In this document: positions 1-11,799 of the stretch, piece by piece | How the letters are laid out: each line of letters begins with the position of its first letter | How positions within the stretch are numbered: the stretch's first letter is position 1 | Source: Akebia trifoliata | Taxonomy: Eukaryota; Streptophyta; Magnoliopsida; Ranunculales; Lardizabalaceae | Assembly: GCA_017979445.1 (NCBI GenBank) | Contig: CM030708.1 | Location: 29,235,613-29,299,612, forward strand | DNA: 64,000 bases | Direction of reading: 5' to 3' | Position numbers and translations under genes: made by a program | The notes under the pieces: model-generated | Told to the model about the DNA's origin: nothing | What the model saw: the letters and a program-made list of their open reading frames with translations, nothing else | Database searches by the model: none

Positions 1-969
1 GATTTCAGAGAGTATCAGCTAATTTGCAGAATAGAGCTTCTATTAACACACCACTTTTATTTATAACACACCATTTAATTTCGAAAGGATTAATATGCTA
101 TTAGTAAAATTTGGTGTGCCGATAGTATTTGGTTGGTCTAGTCCGAGTCATCTCGCCTAGGACGAGTCAAACCGTTTAAATTGGTTTAAAAATTCAATCT
201 CATTCTTTGTCTTACTAATTGATGGTAACTCTCGAACTTTTCATTTCCCTCTCATCATTATTAATATAAGCTTATAAATACTTTGGTGTCTTACAATTTC
301 TCTTAGTTTACAACATCTTACAATTTTATTTTATTTTTGTTTTACGACACATTATTAGTGCGAATCTTTACTTACTAATTGTTGGAAAGACTATTTCTTT
401 TGTTTTATATCAAAAGGTAAGAAACTTTAGTTCTTTACGAAAAAGGTTCAAGATCACATCTCAAATAAATGTAAGAAATATTTATTATTTATGGAAAGGT
501 AAGAAAATTAATTTTCTTTATGTTTCATATTATTCATAAACTAGTAGAAATATTGGGACTCAAATTTTTATTTATGAGAAACCTCTTAAATAGATAGTAT
601 ATCTTGAAGATGAATTTTTGTTAGAAATCTCTTGAAGTGATAGTACATCCTAAAGATGAATTTTTAAGAGAAATCCCTTGAAGAGACATCTTGAAGATAA
701 TTTTTCTTTTGATATAATCAAAATCTGAAATTTTGATGATTTACATGGTAAGCTTCGGACCTAAAGTCCTTTGATTTTTATATATTAAACCAAATTGAAT
801 CAGAAATTCAATGATTTTATGTGTAGAATTAGAAGTGCTCACAATCACATAATAAATATTAGAACCTAGAATTCTATCAAAAATTCAAATATTTTGGATA
901 GTCAATAGGAATCAGAATAGAACCAGAAATTTTATAAAATTTAATAATTGTGTTTGTTTATTGAATTTT
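1..969. other. Gene-free AT-rich DNA, possible 5' LTR relic
   Basis: No open frame of interest. The stretch has an LTR-like fragment near 230-350 that resembles 1330-1450. Between 580 and 700 there are loosely repeated phrases (AGATGAATTTTT, GAAATCTCTTGAAG and similar). Nothing else is recognised. Confidence 0.3.
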
Positions 970-1470
970 ATTGCAGACCTCTTCACCAAAACCTTGTCAA
1001 AGTTAACCTCTTTCAAAAAATTATGCACTGAATTGGCATGTGTCGGCTCAATAATCAAACAAAATGAAATTTGATGTTATCAGGGGAAAACATCCAAAAG
1101 TATGCCATTTTAGAATATATGTGTGTTATACTCTTTTTTCCTTTAACTAGTTTTTATCCCACTAGATTTTCTAGTAAAGATTTTTAACAAAGTAGCATTA
1201 AACACATCTAACACCAATTCAATGATCCTAAAGATTGTGTGCTCTTTTTTCATTATTTTTTTTTATCTGTTGGATTTTTCTTTAAAAAGGTTTTAATGAG
1301 GCAAGTATCATCTCCCGCACATTATTAGTGTAAGCCTATAAATATAGGTGTTGACAACATGAATGTCAAGAGAGTTCTTGAAGAACAAATTTTTCTCATA
1401 CTTTGAAGTCTTGCAATTTCTTTTTGTTTTACATCTTGCAATTTCTCTTAGTTTTGCAACAAATATTTAT
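970..1470 (+). mobile_element. Decayed Copia retrotransposon 3' end (RNase H tail plus LTR-like DNA)
   Basis: Bases 973-1074 read on the plus strand as a short peptide beginning ADLFTKTLSK and ending at a TGA. This is the usual C-terminal tail of Copia RNase H. It is followed at about 1082 by a purine run (AGGGGAAAACA) like a polypurine tract. The DNA after it contains LTR-like phrases (CACTAGATTTTCTAG, TATAAATATAGG, TTGCAATTTCTCTTAG). Similar phrases at about 230-350 (TTATAAATAC, TTACAATTTCTCTTAG) could be the partner LTR, which would make 230-1470 an internally deleted element. No longer reading frame survives. The Copia tail is seen directly; the LTR pairing is inference. Confidence 0.5.
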
Positions 1471-2037
1471 TTATATATAAATAATTTGACTCGTTTAAAT
1501 CAGTTTAAAATTTTAATATATATTTATATTATCTAATTATAATTTTTAACTATGGTGGATGGTTAGTCACAAAATCTTGTTTTGTATAGATACAAATATT
1601 TTTAATAATTATTTTATATAAAAATTAAATAAAAAACACAAATCCCAATTTGGTCTTCTAATCAACATATTGATTTGTTGGGGTGAAGTTTTTATAAACT
1701 CGAGTGATATTTTCAAAATATTTGATGAGTAATCTCGGATGAGGCAAGTGATGAAAATTTCACATGACTATCTCATCTAGTTGGCTTCAAGATCATGATG
1801 ATTTGATCAAGTCATCTCCATCTCGCATGAGTTTTAAAACCCTGATATAGACAAAGTGATGGGCTATAGATTATGCACCAAGCGAGTTCGGCATTATTGG
1901 ATTCTTTGATTCAATCAAAAAACGATTTGAATCAATGATAAAATAGATAGAACCTCAAAAACTCAAAATGATTCAAATCCCCTAAACGCTTGCAAAAACC
2001 CTTGATTTTTCTATCTAATATTCCATTATATTATACT

Positions 2038-2276
2038 AAAGGGTGGATTTACAGTGGGGGCACTTGCCCCACAACAATATTTAAAAGTTTATAGACTAGT
2101 GAGCTATTGCGACAAATTTTAGCAGTAGATAAAAAAATCTACCACTATTGCCCCTAATAAAAAAAAGTCACTCTTAACTGCCCCCAGTAATATTATTTTT
2201 TACTCTTAGTTGCCCCCACAAAAAATCTTCTATTCTTGGTTGTCCCCACATGGGCAAAATCCTGGATGTGCCCCTG
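2038..2276. mobile_element. hAT-type MITE with 8-bp target duplication
   Basis: The 239-bp interval is bordered by the direct repeat ATTATACT at 2030-2037 and 2277-2284, the 8-bp duplication typical of hAT elements. The ends are G/C-rich compared with the surroundings: left GGGTGGATTTACAG, right (reverse complement) CAGGGGCACATCCAGG. Many plant non-autonomous hAT elements begin with a CAGGGGCGG-like motif. The inside is non-coding and holds several CCCC-rich phrases. Confidence 0.7.
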
Positions 2277-2646
2277 ATTATACTTCAATGATCTTATATT
2301 ATTTATGAGTTTTGAAGGTTGAAATATATAGAACCTTATGGTTGAAGATGATAATAAAAAATTTTACCCAAGAGGTTAAAGTTGATGGGTTAGAAAAAAA
2401 GATCAAGGGTTTTAGGAAAAAAGATCAAGTATCAAGGACTTTTTACTTACAAGTTGAAAATAAAAGTATTTAGGTCATTTTTCATGTAACTATTTGAGAA
2501 GTCCAAGGTCAAGGAAATATTATCCATTTAAAAACACTGGGATATCTCAAATTGAGTATATATCAAAAATCTCTAAATCACTCTTCATTACTCTGTCTTT
2601 GGTATCAACACGATTGGTATCCCAAATGGTCTCAACTATGTTTAAT

Positions 2647-3027
2647 GGGTCCCGTTCAGCACCCTAAGTTTTACCACACACTTTAACAAACGTGTTTTGT
2701 CTTATATGGGTTAGAAGTTTTGGAATGGGCTGATTTTTGGTGAGGATGATCTCTATGGTGAGGAGATCATCCTCACCAAAAATCAGCTCATTCCAAAACT
2801 TCTAACCCCATCAAAAATGGTTTACAAAAAATGGACGGTCCACAATTTTTCAACGTGTAAACATGAGGCTAAACATTTCGGAATGGGCTGATTTTTGGGG
2901 AGAATGATCTTCTAATCATAGAGATCATCCTCACCAAAAATCAGCCCATTCAAAAACTTCTAACCCATGTAAGACAAAAAACGTTTGTTAAAGTGTGTGG
3001 TAAAACTTAGGGTGCTGAACATTTCCC
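2647..3027. mobile_element. Compound double-hairpin MITE, copy 1 (Mutator-like, 9-bp target duplication)
   Basis: The element is 381 bp and is bordered by perfect 9-bp repeats ATGTTTAAT at 2638-2646 and 3028-3036, the size made by Mutator-like transposases. Outer arms are long inverted repeats: left from GGGTCCCGTTCAGCACCC, right in reverse from GGGAAATGTTCAGCACCC. Within the arms lie two separate near-perfect hairpins. The first (about 2708-2808) has a stem of roughly 44 bp around a loop near TATGGT. A spacer contains TGGACGGTCCACAATTTTTC. The second hairpin is at about 2875-2965. No coding capacity. Three relatives occur in the window. Confidence 0.8.
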
Positions 3028-3237
3028 ATGTTTAATTTGTATAAAAATTCTATTATTAAAGATGCAAACAATTGTTAAGAGGTTGCGAAGATCTACCTAA
3101 CATAAATGACAAAAAAGAGCAACAAAGATGTAATTAGAAAATAAAAAAAGGCAAAACTAGATCTCCTTACAAGCAAGCAACTCCCCTTTAAAAAAATTTC
3201 AACAAAGAAATTCCCCAAAATTTTCTTTATCTAATTC

Positions 3238-3420
3238 TTTTTTTTTATGGGTAAGTTGGACTTGAACAGACATTTACACATCACATGCACCAAGTAAGAG
3301 AGGAACGCCCTCGCGGGTGTCTCGAGGAAATATTGTTCATATTGGGTATCAAACACACAACCTACAAACTCTCACTACTTATTAGATTCGTAATTGCCAC
3401 TGAACCATCCCCTCGGGGTT
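3238..3420 (-). mobile_element. tRNA-derived SINE with A and B box and A-rich tail
   Basis: On the minus strand the sequence starts CCCCGAGGGGATGGTTCAGTGG. The TGGTTCAGTGG part resembles a Pol III A box, and GTGTTTGATACCC about 60 bp later resembles a degenerate B box. The element runs to an A-rich tail (poly-T at about 3239-3247 on the plus strand). The length of about 180 bp fits plant SINEs. I could not fix target repeats. Confidence 0.6.
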
Positions 3421-3440
3421 AATGATAACCTCAAAGTTGC

Positions 3441-3604
3441 TTTGCAAAGTAATTTCCTTTATGTGTTGCCAGTTACAACTTTATACCTTTAATAGAGACG
3501 ATGGTGGTGTGCGTATTTATCTTTTGCAAAGTAATTTCCTTTATGTGTTGCCAGTTACAACTTTATACCTTTAATAGAGACGATGGTGGTGGGCGTATTT
3601 ATCT
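3441..3604. repeat. 82-bp tandem duplication
   Basis: Two head-to-tail copies of an 82-bp unit starting TTTGCAAAGTAATTTCC lie at 3441-3522 and 3523-3604. They differ visibly at one position (GGTGTGCG versus GGTGGGCG). Near identity suggests a recent duplication. Non-coding. Confidence 0.9.
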
Positions 3605-4809
3605 TCATCCCTTTAAATTCATTATTGTCCTTTTCCTTCCAAATACCCCCACAATATAACAAGTATTCTAGATGAAAATGGCCATAGAATGTAAACTACC
3701 AATCAAACCCAATCCCCAAGCCTAAATTCTCCATGAAGTTATCGACATATCATAAGTCGAAGTCAAGCAACAATGAAAGAGAGCATTATGATCTTAATTT
3801 ACTTAGTACCGTATTCTTTTTCTTTACTTTTTCGATAGGTTTAAGTTTGAAAACGAGATTTCAATTGATTTAACTTTGTGGAATTATCACACACTGACTT
3901 TACCACCTCACCAACTTAGTGGAATTATCGCACACTAACTTTACCACCTCACCAAAAGCGGCATCTTTGCAAAATCAATAAATTATATTAATCCCTAGAA
4001 AACAAGTACTTGTGTATATGAAATTTGTATTTTTTTTCTCTTATCTCAACCATCTATTTAGTGGAGAATTTCAAACTGATTTATATGACCTTCTCTTCTT
4101 AAGTCTTAACAAATGAGGGTGTTAAGCTATTAAATCCACAATAAACATCCAATTGTCTCTTAAAATGTAAAATTCAAACAAACAGTTTTACATCTCTTTA
4201 AGTGAGCAGGTGGCAGCTTGTTAGTGATTGAACATCTTTATAGCCACATTTTAAAACAGCAAATTCTCACTCCATATCATTCTTACCTACTCAAAATAAT
4301 TCAAGGATGGTGGGCGGATTAAAGAGGTTTGAATAATACTGTTGTTTGTTGAGTAAACAAAGCAACTTTATGGTGATGCCTCATCTTCATAACTTTTGAC
4401 TTTCAATGGTTGGAAACTTAATTTGCTTCCTTTATATTTATTATGTAATCCTTGTCTCATCTTAGGACTTTTTAGAGGATCATCTTGGCTTTAATGAGAC
4501 TTGGATGCAAAAGTTGATCTTTTAGATCATAAAAGTTTAATGGGGAATCTTACTATTGTATCTATAGATTTAATGGCTAGGATTATGTATTCCATAGTAC
4601 AAGATCAGAATAGAAAAGAGCAGCTCTACACCTCTATCGAACTATAAGTTAAACTTCTCATTAAGTGAGAATCGATAACTCACCCTAGAGCCCGACAGAA
4701 GAAAACAAACAATAATGATCATTACTAATACACCATTTTAGCTCGATCGATTTGGTCTAGTTTATACTCGTGTTTGTTAGCTTAAGGTGGTATGTTATTA
4801 TTGCTTTAT
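3605..4809. other. Gene-free AT-rich DNA
   Basis: No open frame, RNA gene or clear element recognised. A short local duplication of an ACTTTACCACCTCACCAA phrase occurs near 3897-3955. Confidence 0.4.
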
Positions 4810-4961
4810 GGATTTTGTTAACGCGTGCCATTAGGCAAGTTAAAGTGCAATAAATACATTTTGAAAATTGGATTTTGTACCAAAATACCCTCAGATTCCA
4901 ATTTCCAAAGTGTCTTATTGCACTTTAACATGTGTCATTAGGACACATGTTAACAAGACCC
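4810..4961. mobile_element. Small MITE, GTTAAC-family copy A
   Basis: This 152-bp interval has inverted ends GGATTTTGTTAACGCGTG and, reversed from the right, GGGTCTTGTTAACATGTG. The arms continue with TTAAAGTGCAATAA on both sides. Flanks TTGCTTTAT (4801-4809) and TTGCTTTAG (4962-4970) match at 8 of 9 positions, as expected for a Mutator-like target duplication. A relative lies at 41625-41802. Confidence 0.65.
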
Positions 4962-6063
4962 TTGCTTTAGATTTGAGTTGACCCCAAAACAATAAATAGA
5001 GGTATTAGTACTAATTTCCCATGGATTTGCATCCCTTGATCTTGGTGGGCCACCAAATATATCGAAGGATTTAAACCATCTAGCCCAAATTCTCTAGAGT
5101 TTAACTAACTCTTTCTGTCAACTTTCAAGAGTTGAACTTCAAACAATTTAAATTTGAAAAATCTAGTTAACTTCGATGAGTTGGAGTTATCATAAGGTAC
5201 ACAACGTACATAGAACATCGTCCTTAGCCATCATATATGATAGTCAACTTTGATGGTCAGTGCCATGGGCAGAAGCGGCTTGTGTGAACGTTTTTTAGTC
5301 TCAAGAAGGGTTGTTCTTTTGGTGGAACCCAAATCCATTTCGATCAGGCGCACACCACTAACCTTTGGATTGAAACTATAATTGTAACATGGAGCATCAA
5401 AGAGACGAAATCAACGTACACCATAGAGTATAACTGAGGGAACTCTTATAAGTATTGTTAGGTTTGAACCCTAAGTTGAAGTAAAATGATTCTCAATGGA
5501 AATCAAATCAAGTTTGGCTCAAAACTCCAATAAATTTGGTGACAAATCAATTGAAATCAGCCAAAATCGATCATCGGATTATCTACAAATTGAAATTAAA
5601 ATCAACCCTTCAAAATCATTAAAAAAAACAGGGTAATTGAGGTTAAAGAACATGAAATGTGATCTCTTCCAACAATCTAAAATAACCTCAACACAATAAG
5701 GTTGAACACAATGTCTAATATTCTATTTAAAGCTAGCTAAACCTTTGGCACTAGTAGGATTCTAGTCCTTCACAATCCAAAAAAGCATAAGTGGGTCACA
5801 ATCTCACATGCATTTTTAGAAATAACAGAGAATGTTAGAGCAAATAATCTTTAATGAAAGAGATAAAACTCACAAAACAACTCTCTTGACACTCAATTCC
5901 ATCACATGCTTCCAATCAAAACAAAAGTAGATCAAATTACAAATTCAGTCCATGCTTTCAGCATCTTACACTACAACCACCCAAATAATTCTAATTTCAT
6001 ATACAATATCTCTAGAGATGATGATAACAAATCCTAAAGAAGAAAATTTACTAATCTGATTAA
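4962..6063. other. Intergenic DNA downstream of the ammonium transporter
   Basis: No gene or clear element seen. The right end should contain the 3' UTR of the AMT gene, whose stop is at 6064-6066. No confident poly(A) signal assigned. Confidence 0.4.
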
Positions 6064-7590
6064 TTATACGGATAAAGATGGTGAATTTCCATCGGTAGTG
6101 GGTGTCCTCGCGGCCGGCTCCACCTTCCGCAACATGAACCCGTGCTTCTGCGATGTTTCATCGTCTTCATGGTACACATAAGCAAATCCTCCGTGCCGTG
6201 TTAAATCCATTCCAGCCATCTCATCCTCGCTCGATATCCTCAATAGCTTCAATCGATTCAAAATGAAGAATAACGGCCCCATTGTTGCACTCACCCACCC
6301 AATTATCACCAAAATTTGGATAATATGCGCCGCTAATAACTTTCCTCCACCGCCCATAAACAACCCGTAAGGTCTCCCCGGCCGCCCCGGATAAACCTCA
6401 TTAACATAAGCTTTCTTTGCAAATAAGGCCGTAAATATAATCCCCCAAGATCCGCACCCACCGTGCAATTGGGCGGCCTCGAGTGGGTCATCATACTTAA
6501 ATTTCTCGGCAAGTTTATTACACCCAATCAATACTCCCGAGGCAACAAACCCACAAACAATTGCCGCCCACGGCTCCACCACCGAACAACCAGAGGTAAT
6601 TGCCGCAAATCCACCCAACAATCCGTTACAAACATCGGTAACATTCCAATGACCTACAAGCAATCTTTTCCCGAACAAAGTCGTTAGTGCAGCGGTGCTC
6701 CCCGCCAATGTCGTGGTGACGGCAGTACGGCCTATGGCGCTCCATTGCCCGTAAAAACTTCCACCATTACCATATGCTTTCAAGATGGTAATGAAAGATC
6801 CAGGATTGAATCCGTACCATCCAAACCATAATAAAAACGTGCCTAGCACGACTAAAGATCCGCTGTGACCACGTAAGGCCACAGATCGACCGGAGTGATC
6901 AAAACGGCCTATTCTGGGGCCTTCAATAAGGGCCCCCCATAGGCCGGCTATACCTCCGACCATATGAACTACGCCTGATCCAGCGAAGTCAATTACTCCC
7001 GAGTCGAACAGAAGATTGTCGGCTCGGGCAGGACTGGCCCAGCCATCGCTGGACCAGAACCAATGGGAAACCACTGGATAGACAAAGCCCGTCAAGAAAG
7101 CCGAGTAAATTAAATAAGCCACGAACTGAGTTCGTTCGGCTATTGAGCCGCTGGTGATCCCGGCGGCTGCAATGGCAAAAGCCCATTGGTATAAGAAATA
7201 ACTGTAATCGAAACCGATAACAGGGAAGTCTTTCAAGCCGAAGAAGTGGCGGCCAATGAAGCCGTTGGAAGGAGCACCATAGGCGAAAGCGAAGCCGAAT
7301 AGATAGTAGAAAAGGCCACCTGCAGCTGCGTCGAGGACATTAGTGAGCATTATGTTCATGGTGTTTTTGGCGCGGACAGAGCCGGCGCAGAGCATGGCGA
7401 AGCCGAGCTGCATAGCAAAGACAAGATAAGCCGAGAAGAGAAGGTAAGTGGTGTCGATGGCGTATGTGGCATCGGTGAGTTTGGTCGATACAGTGTCGAA
7501 CTGGCTGCATATGTAAGCGGCGGCGGCTGTTCCGTTAGCGGCGGCGCTTAGTAATGGACCGAGATCAGCTGAACACGAAAGAGTCGCCAT
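6064..7590 (-). CDS. AMT1: AMT1-type high-affinity ammonium transporter
   Basis: A single uninterrupted frame of 508 aa, the normal length for plant AMT1 proteins, which are often intronless. AMT1 proteins are trimeric plasma-membrane channels that take up ammonium. About eleven hydrophobic segments follow an extracellular Ala-rich N-terminus. The two pore histidines are visible as His209 (in GVVHMVGG) and His376 (in LHGGCGSWG). The cytosolic tail has DLTRHGG at 462-468, so Thr464 is the counterpart of the conserved threonine whose phosphorylation closes neighbouring subunits in Arabidopsis AMT1;1 (known for the family). The ATG is preceded in frame by non-coding DNA with a TATA box. GC content is clearly higher than in flanking DNA, as usual for this exon. 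The family call is firm; which AMT1 member is not determined. Confidence 0.97.
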   Translation of the reverse strand: MATLSCSADLGPLLSAAANGTAAAAYICSQFDTVSTKLTDATYAIDTTYLLFSAYLVFAMQLGFAMLCAGSVRAKNTMNIMLTNVLDAAAGGLFYYLFGFAFAYGAPSNGFIGRHFFGLKDFPVIGFDYSYFLYQWAFAIAAAGITSGSIAERTQFVAYLIYSAFLTGFVYPVVSHWFWSSDGWASPARADNLLFDSGVIDFAGSGVVHMVGGIAGLWGALIEGPRIGRFDHSGRSVALRGHSGSLVVLGTFLLWFGWYGFNPGSFITILKAYGNGGSFYGQWSAIGRTAVTTTLAGSTAALTTLFGKRLLVGHWNVTDVCNGLLGGFAAITSGCSVVEPWAAIVCGFVASGVLIGCNKLAEKFKYDDPLEAAQLHGGCGSWGIIFTALFAKKAYVNEVYPGRPGRPYGLFMGGGGKLLAAHIIQILVIIGWVSATMGPLFFILNRLKLLRISSEDEMAGMDLTRHGGFAYVYHEDDETSQKHGFMLRKVEPAARTPTTDGNSPSLSV

Positions 7591-7656
7591 TTTAGGCGAT
7601 TTGAGTGAGAGACAGAAATAAATAGAGAGATTTGTGAGGAAGTTGTTTTGGTCCTC

Positions 7657-7664
7657 AATTTATA
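7657..7664 (-). promoter_or_regulatory. Probable TATA box of the AMT gene
   Basis: TATAAATT on the minus strand lies about 67 bp upstream of the AMT start codon (7588-7590). A pyrimidine-rich leader (CTCTCTATTTATTTCTGTCTC) follows. Spacing fits a TATA box with a short 5' UTR. Confidence 0.55.
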
Positions 7665-9813
7665 GAGCGAGATTCACTAACAAACACGATCTCAGTAAAA
7701 GTTTCAGATTGTAATATTTTCAAATAATTAGGGGTATTTTGTGAATTACAATGTGAATTCGAAGTTGCACAATTTCCCTTATCATCTTAGTAGGGAACCT
7801 TGACCGCTTCACCTTACAAAAAAATAATTCTTCAACGCTAAATTTTGTGGTGTTGGATTGACAATATGAAGTGACTTTTAAATATAAATAATATAATTCA
7901 ATTTTCCTCTACAGGGCAAAATAGGAAAAAAAAATTGATTAATTGTGGCTAATATTGAATGTTTGAATTTTGACAAATATAAGAGTTTGTCTATATTTGA
8001 AGTCTCCAACAGGGTGGATGGTGATGGGATATGATGTCATTTAAGGGCTTATGGTTGATGCATGTTCTTGTTTCATGTTCTTGTTTCATATTGGTTGTTG
8101 ATTTATTAACGATGATGACGATGACGTATCATATTTGCTAAAGATTGGTATATTTACCGTAAAGTAGGGGTGTAATTTACTTTTGATAACGTAAGATATC
8201 GTATATCTTTTTTGGGATGAGATTAATTCTTATGTTCACATTCTGATCATACGAAAGTTTCACAGGTATATCTGATTCAAACACATGATCCTAAGGAGTA
8301 AACCCATGTTAATTGAATTCGTTGATCCGTTAATCTCTTTAATTAATTTGAAAAAGAAACATTAGGGTTTATCTCTATGTTATTTTGTTCGTTGGTTTGT
8401 TCAGTTCGAATTTGGGTCCATGATACACGGTTCACCATTTTTAAATGAACCTGATTTATAAGGGTAGTTCGCTTTGATTTTCTAGATCGATTTGTCAGTT
8501 TCATTCACTTGTACATGCATAATTCAAATACACAAGTTATAAGTATAATTATAATGTAAAAAAATTATTTGATTCGTCGACCTTAATGTTATTTTAGTTT
8601 GTTGAATCGAATGTTTGGACTCATCAGATCCGATTAAAACTCAATAGATTCGTGATTCACTTGATTTTAGAATCTAGTAGAAACAAATTGGGTAACATAG
8701 ATTCATCTTGAGCCATCAAAGATTGGAGTTCACAATAAATAAATAAATAAAATCCATTAAATACTAGATCTAGTTGAGATCTAATAATATGTCCTTCAAC
8801 CAATTCTTTGAATAGTCCTTTGTGGCATTATTTCCCTTATAAAATTTTAATTGGTAAATGTGAAAGTCATAAACGACGGTGGTCCCCACCGATAGATGTT
8901 AACTAAACGACAAACACGATTTTAATAAGAAATTTCACATGTCACCATAAATAGATGTAGGGTAGGATAGATACTAAACGGTTAGGATCTTTGTAGTCGT
9001 TGATATGGATCTGGATCCACATGTCTTGACCCAAATCCATAACTTTTCAATGATGGGAAAATTCCCAAAAAGATTGGAACAGTGGACCATAAATATATTT
9101 ACCAAAGGTGAATATAATTTTCACATGGCTTTTTTTACCCATTAAGTTGAACAGGAAAAGCTTTTGTAAGTAGGGGTATTCTAGTAATTTTACTTTGCAC
9201 ATGAAAGATTTTTCACTCGCCCAACAACCTTTTGACATGTGGCATAAATGACATCAGCAACAAAGAAAATTTCTCTCCCCCGCCCACACGTCTGAGAATT
9301 AGGTAACTTCGACTGATTTCAATTAAACCCAAAACATTTGATCCATTTCAATTAGATAACTTCGGCCAGGATCAAGATTTAGGTTTCGATGAGGATTCAT
9401 TTGATAATCTATATCATCAATTTTGAAAGTCGGATTACAATAAAATATGAGAAAGTAATATATATATATTACAAGTTCATTTGGAAACACACTTTAAAAA
9501 TATCTTTTGTAAGTTGAAAGTTAAAATATTTGTTTGAATTATTTTATAAAAGTTACTTTTTAAAATTTTTAAGAAAATTACTATCTATTTTTAAAAAAAT
9601 TACTATCTATATATATTAAAACTATCCTTCAATTAATATACATTGCAAAAACTTATGGGTGGAAGCTTTCTATGTCCCACATGATTGGACGTTATAGTCA
9701 TCCTTTTAATAATGGATCAAAATTGAATGTATTATGAGTTTTTTGCCTTTTCCACTGTGGACTTTTCATCTTATAATTACCACAATTTTTTAGGTAAGTG
9801 TGAATGTGTGGTG
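7665..9813. other. AMT promoter side and gene-free DNA
   Basis: No coding frame of interest. The stretch nearest 7665 is the AMT upstream region. Small stop-bounded frames here (for example 9047-9238) lack family features or codon-like composition. Confidence 0.4.
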
Positions 9814-10045
9814 CATGTTTTTAAAACTCAATTTCACGTCTGGTCTCGTCTCGTCTCATCCATGTCAGATACCGAGTTGTCTTAGACGAGTTTTTCAATA
9901 CGTTTGAGATGCTCGATCAAAAATAAGAAAAATGATGATCTTAAATCTTATCCGAAAAATTGATTGGTCCATCCGTCTTGCCCATGCCTGATATTAAGAC
10001 GACTCAGATGATTCGTCTTCATCTAGAACAACTTTTGAAGCCATG
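9814..10045. mobile_element. Diverged MITE with GTCTCGTCTCGTC ends (hAT-like family, copy 1)
   Basis: Left end CATGTTTTTAAAACTCA and, reversed from the right, CATGGCTTCAAAAGTTG form weak inverted ends. The inside has GTCTCGTCTCGTCTC and GAGACG-type motifs shared with better copies at 32020-32231 and 36240-36437. Strongly decayed; target repeats not recognised. Confidence 0.5.
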
Positions 10046-11799
10046 GTTTGAGAAGAAAAATAGGACATAAGATACATCCATGTCAATAAAGAGAGTCAAT
10101 AGACCTGCTTTCATGACTTCTTCCTCCATGCTTATGATCATTAAATTTGAAAAGATAACCAATTTTAAAACCACATGAAATATTTGTGGTGGCATATTAG
10201 CTAGTGTTTAAATGACTAAGCCATTATACACGTGGCATTCATCGAGAGGTGCGATTCACCTTTTGATTAGTCATCGAAAAGAGATCATCGTGGAAAGACA
10301 CTAACAATATAATTTGAGCAAATTGATCAATCAGAAGAATATTTTTTCATTGAATCAAAATTCAACCTTATCCAATCCTCCGAATTATCCATGCCACTTA
10401 CTTCTATGGCTCAAAATAGACCAAAAAATAATCTTGGATACCTAGGACCAACAAATCAATGTGTTTTTTGTATCAAAAAGATTTCTTAGATTAACCTTAT
10501 AAAATGATTAGGTTGTCGATGGATTGGGTTCGATTTAGATCAAGTAGGTCTATTGCCAATCGATCAAAAACTAGTTAGATACATATCGGATTCTCATTGG
10601 ATATTGAAAAATCATTTTGATGATTGAATTTGATCAAAACCAATTTGATAAAATGTAGACATAAGTCGTACTTCTATAATATATAATGTAGTTTACGTAT
10701 TTTCTCACATCTTATTGGACCGGTTGCCTATTAGATCACTTTGTTCATGCAAAAACTATCTGAAAAGTTATCAAATTTGATCTTTATTTAATCAAATTTT
10801 TCTCGAAATTATCATCCTTGATCCAAACCATAAGATAATGAATCGGATTTCGTATACGATTTGATATCATAAGTAGGGGTGCAACTTAGTTTGGTTTGGG
10901 GCCAAATTGGAATCGAACCAACATAGGTCAGTTCCACGGCACTAAATAAATATCTGAATTATCAAAAATGCCAATAAAACCAAACCAACCCAAATCGAAT
11001 TAAGATTGGTTTGGGTCGAATCTTTCAATTACCATATTCTATAAACTTGCTTGAAAGTCAGAGTAATAAAATAAAACAAAAACAAAAACAAATATAAAAT
11101 AAACATAAAATTTCTTATAATAAGTCATTAACATATTAATAAAATAATCATTATTTTATCCGTAAAAAAGTCATTAACCTATGTCCAAACACCTAAAAAT
11201 AATTCAAAACAAATTAATATATATTTGTTTATTACATGAGGGTTCAATTCTTTTTTTACATATTTTATTCTATACAAATCTTGAACCAAGAATTTATAAC
11301 CAAATTGAGCAATTCTCCATTTTCTTAACCCAAATATGAACCACAACTTGTTCTAATTCAATTCAAATCAGTCCAAAGCTATTGATTTAATTCGATTCTC
11401 GGTTTGAACCAGGCCAAGTTGCAGCTCCGATCATAAGTGCATTATTAGCAATGACATTAGAGTCAATTCCCTACTAAATCAGGGAGAAAAAAAAATCATA
11501 ATTCAAATCCTCTTGACTCTTATGATTGGATAATCATTTTAAAAATATTTATCGAAAAAAGTATATAATAGTCCAAAAGAGGAAACCATGAGCATTGGTG
11601 ACAAATAAATACGTAATCGTTATATTTGCCATACCAAAATTTTCATCCGACGTTTTGGCCCACCATGCATACATGCGTAAAATAAAATATAATCTAATAT
11701 TTTTTAAGTGGGCACGTGGCAATTGTTTGTTGATTTAATAACCAAACTTTATCTCATTTGATAACAACTTGTTCCTACTCAATTTAATTACCTTATTTA
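10046..11799. other. Gene-free AT-rich DNA
   Basis: No gene, RNA or clear element seen. Around 10880-11430 there are loosely mirrored phrases (GGTTTGGG, CAAACCAA, GAACCAGGCC) that may be an old inverted-repeat element; not resolved. Confidence 0.35.

Noticed and set aside
6333..6687. Small open frames inside the ammonium transporter gene
   Set aside because: Shadows of the AMT coding strand in other frames; no independent family features.
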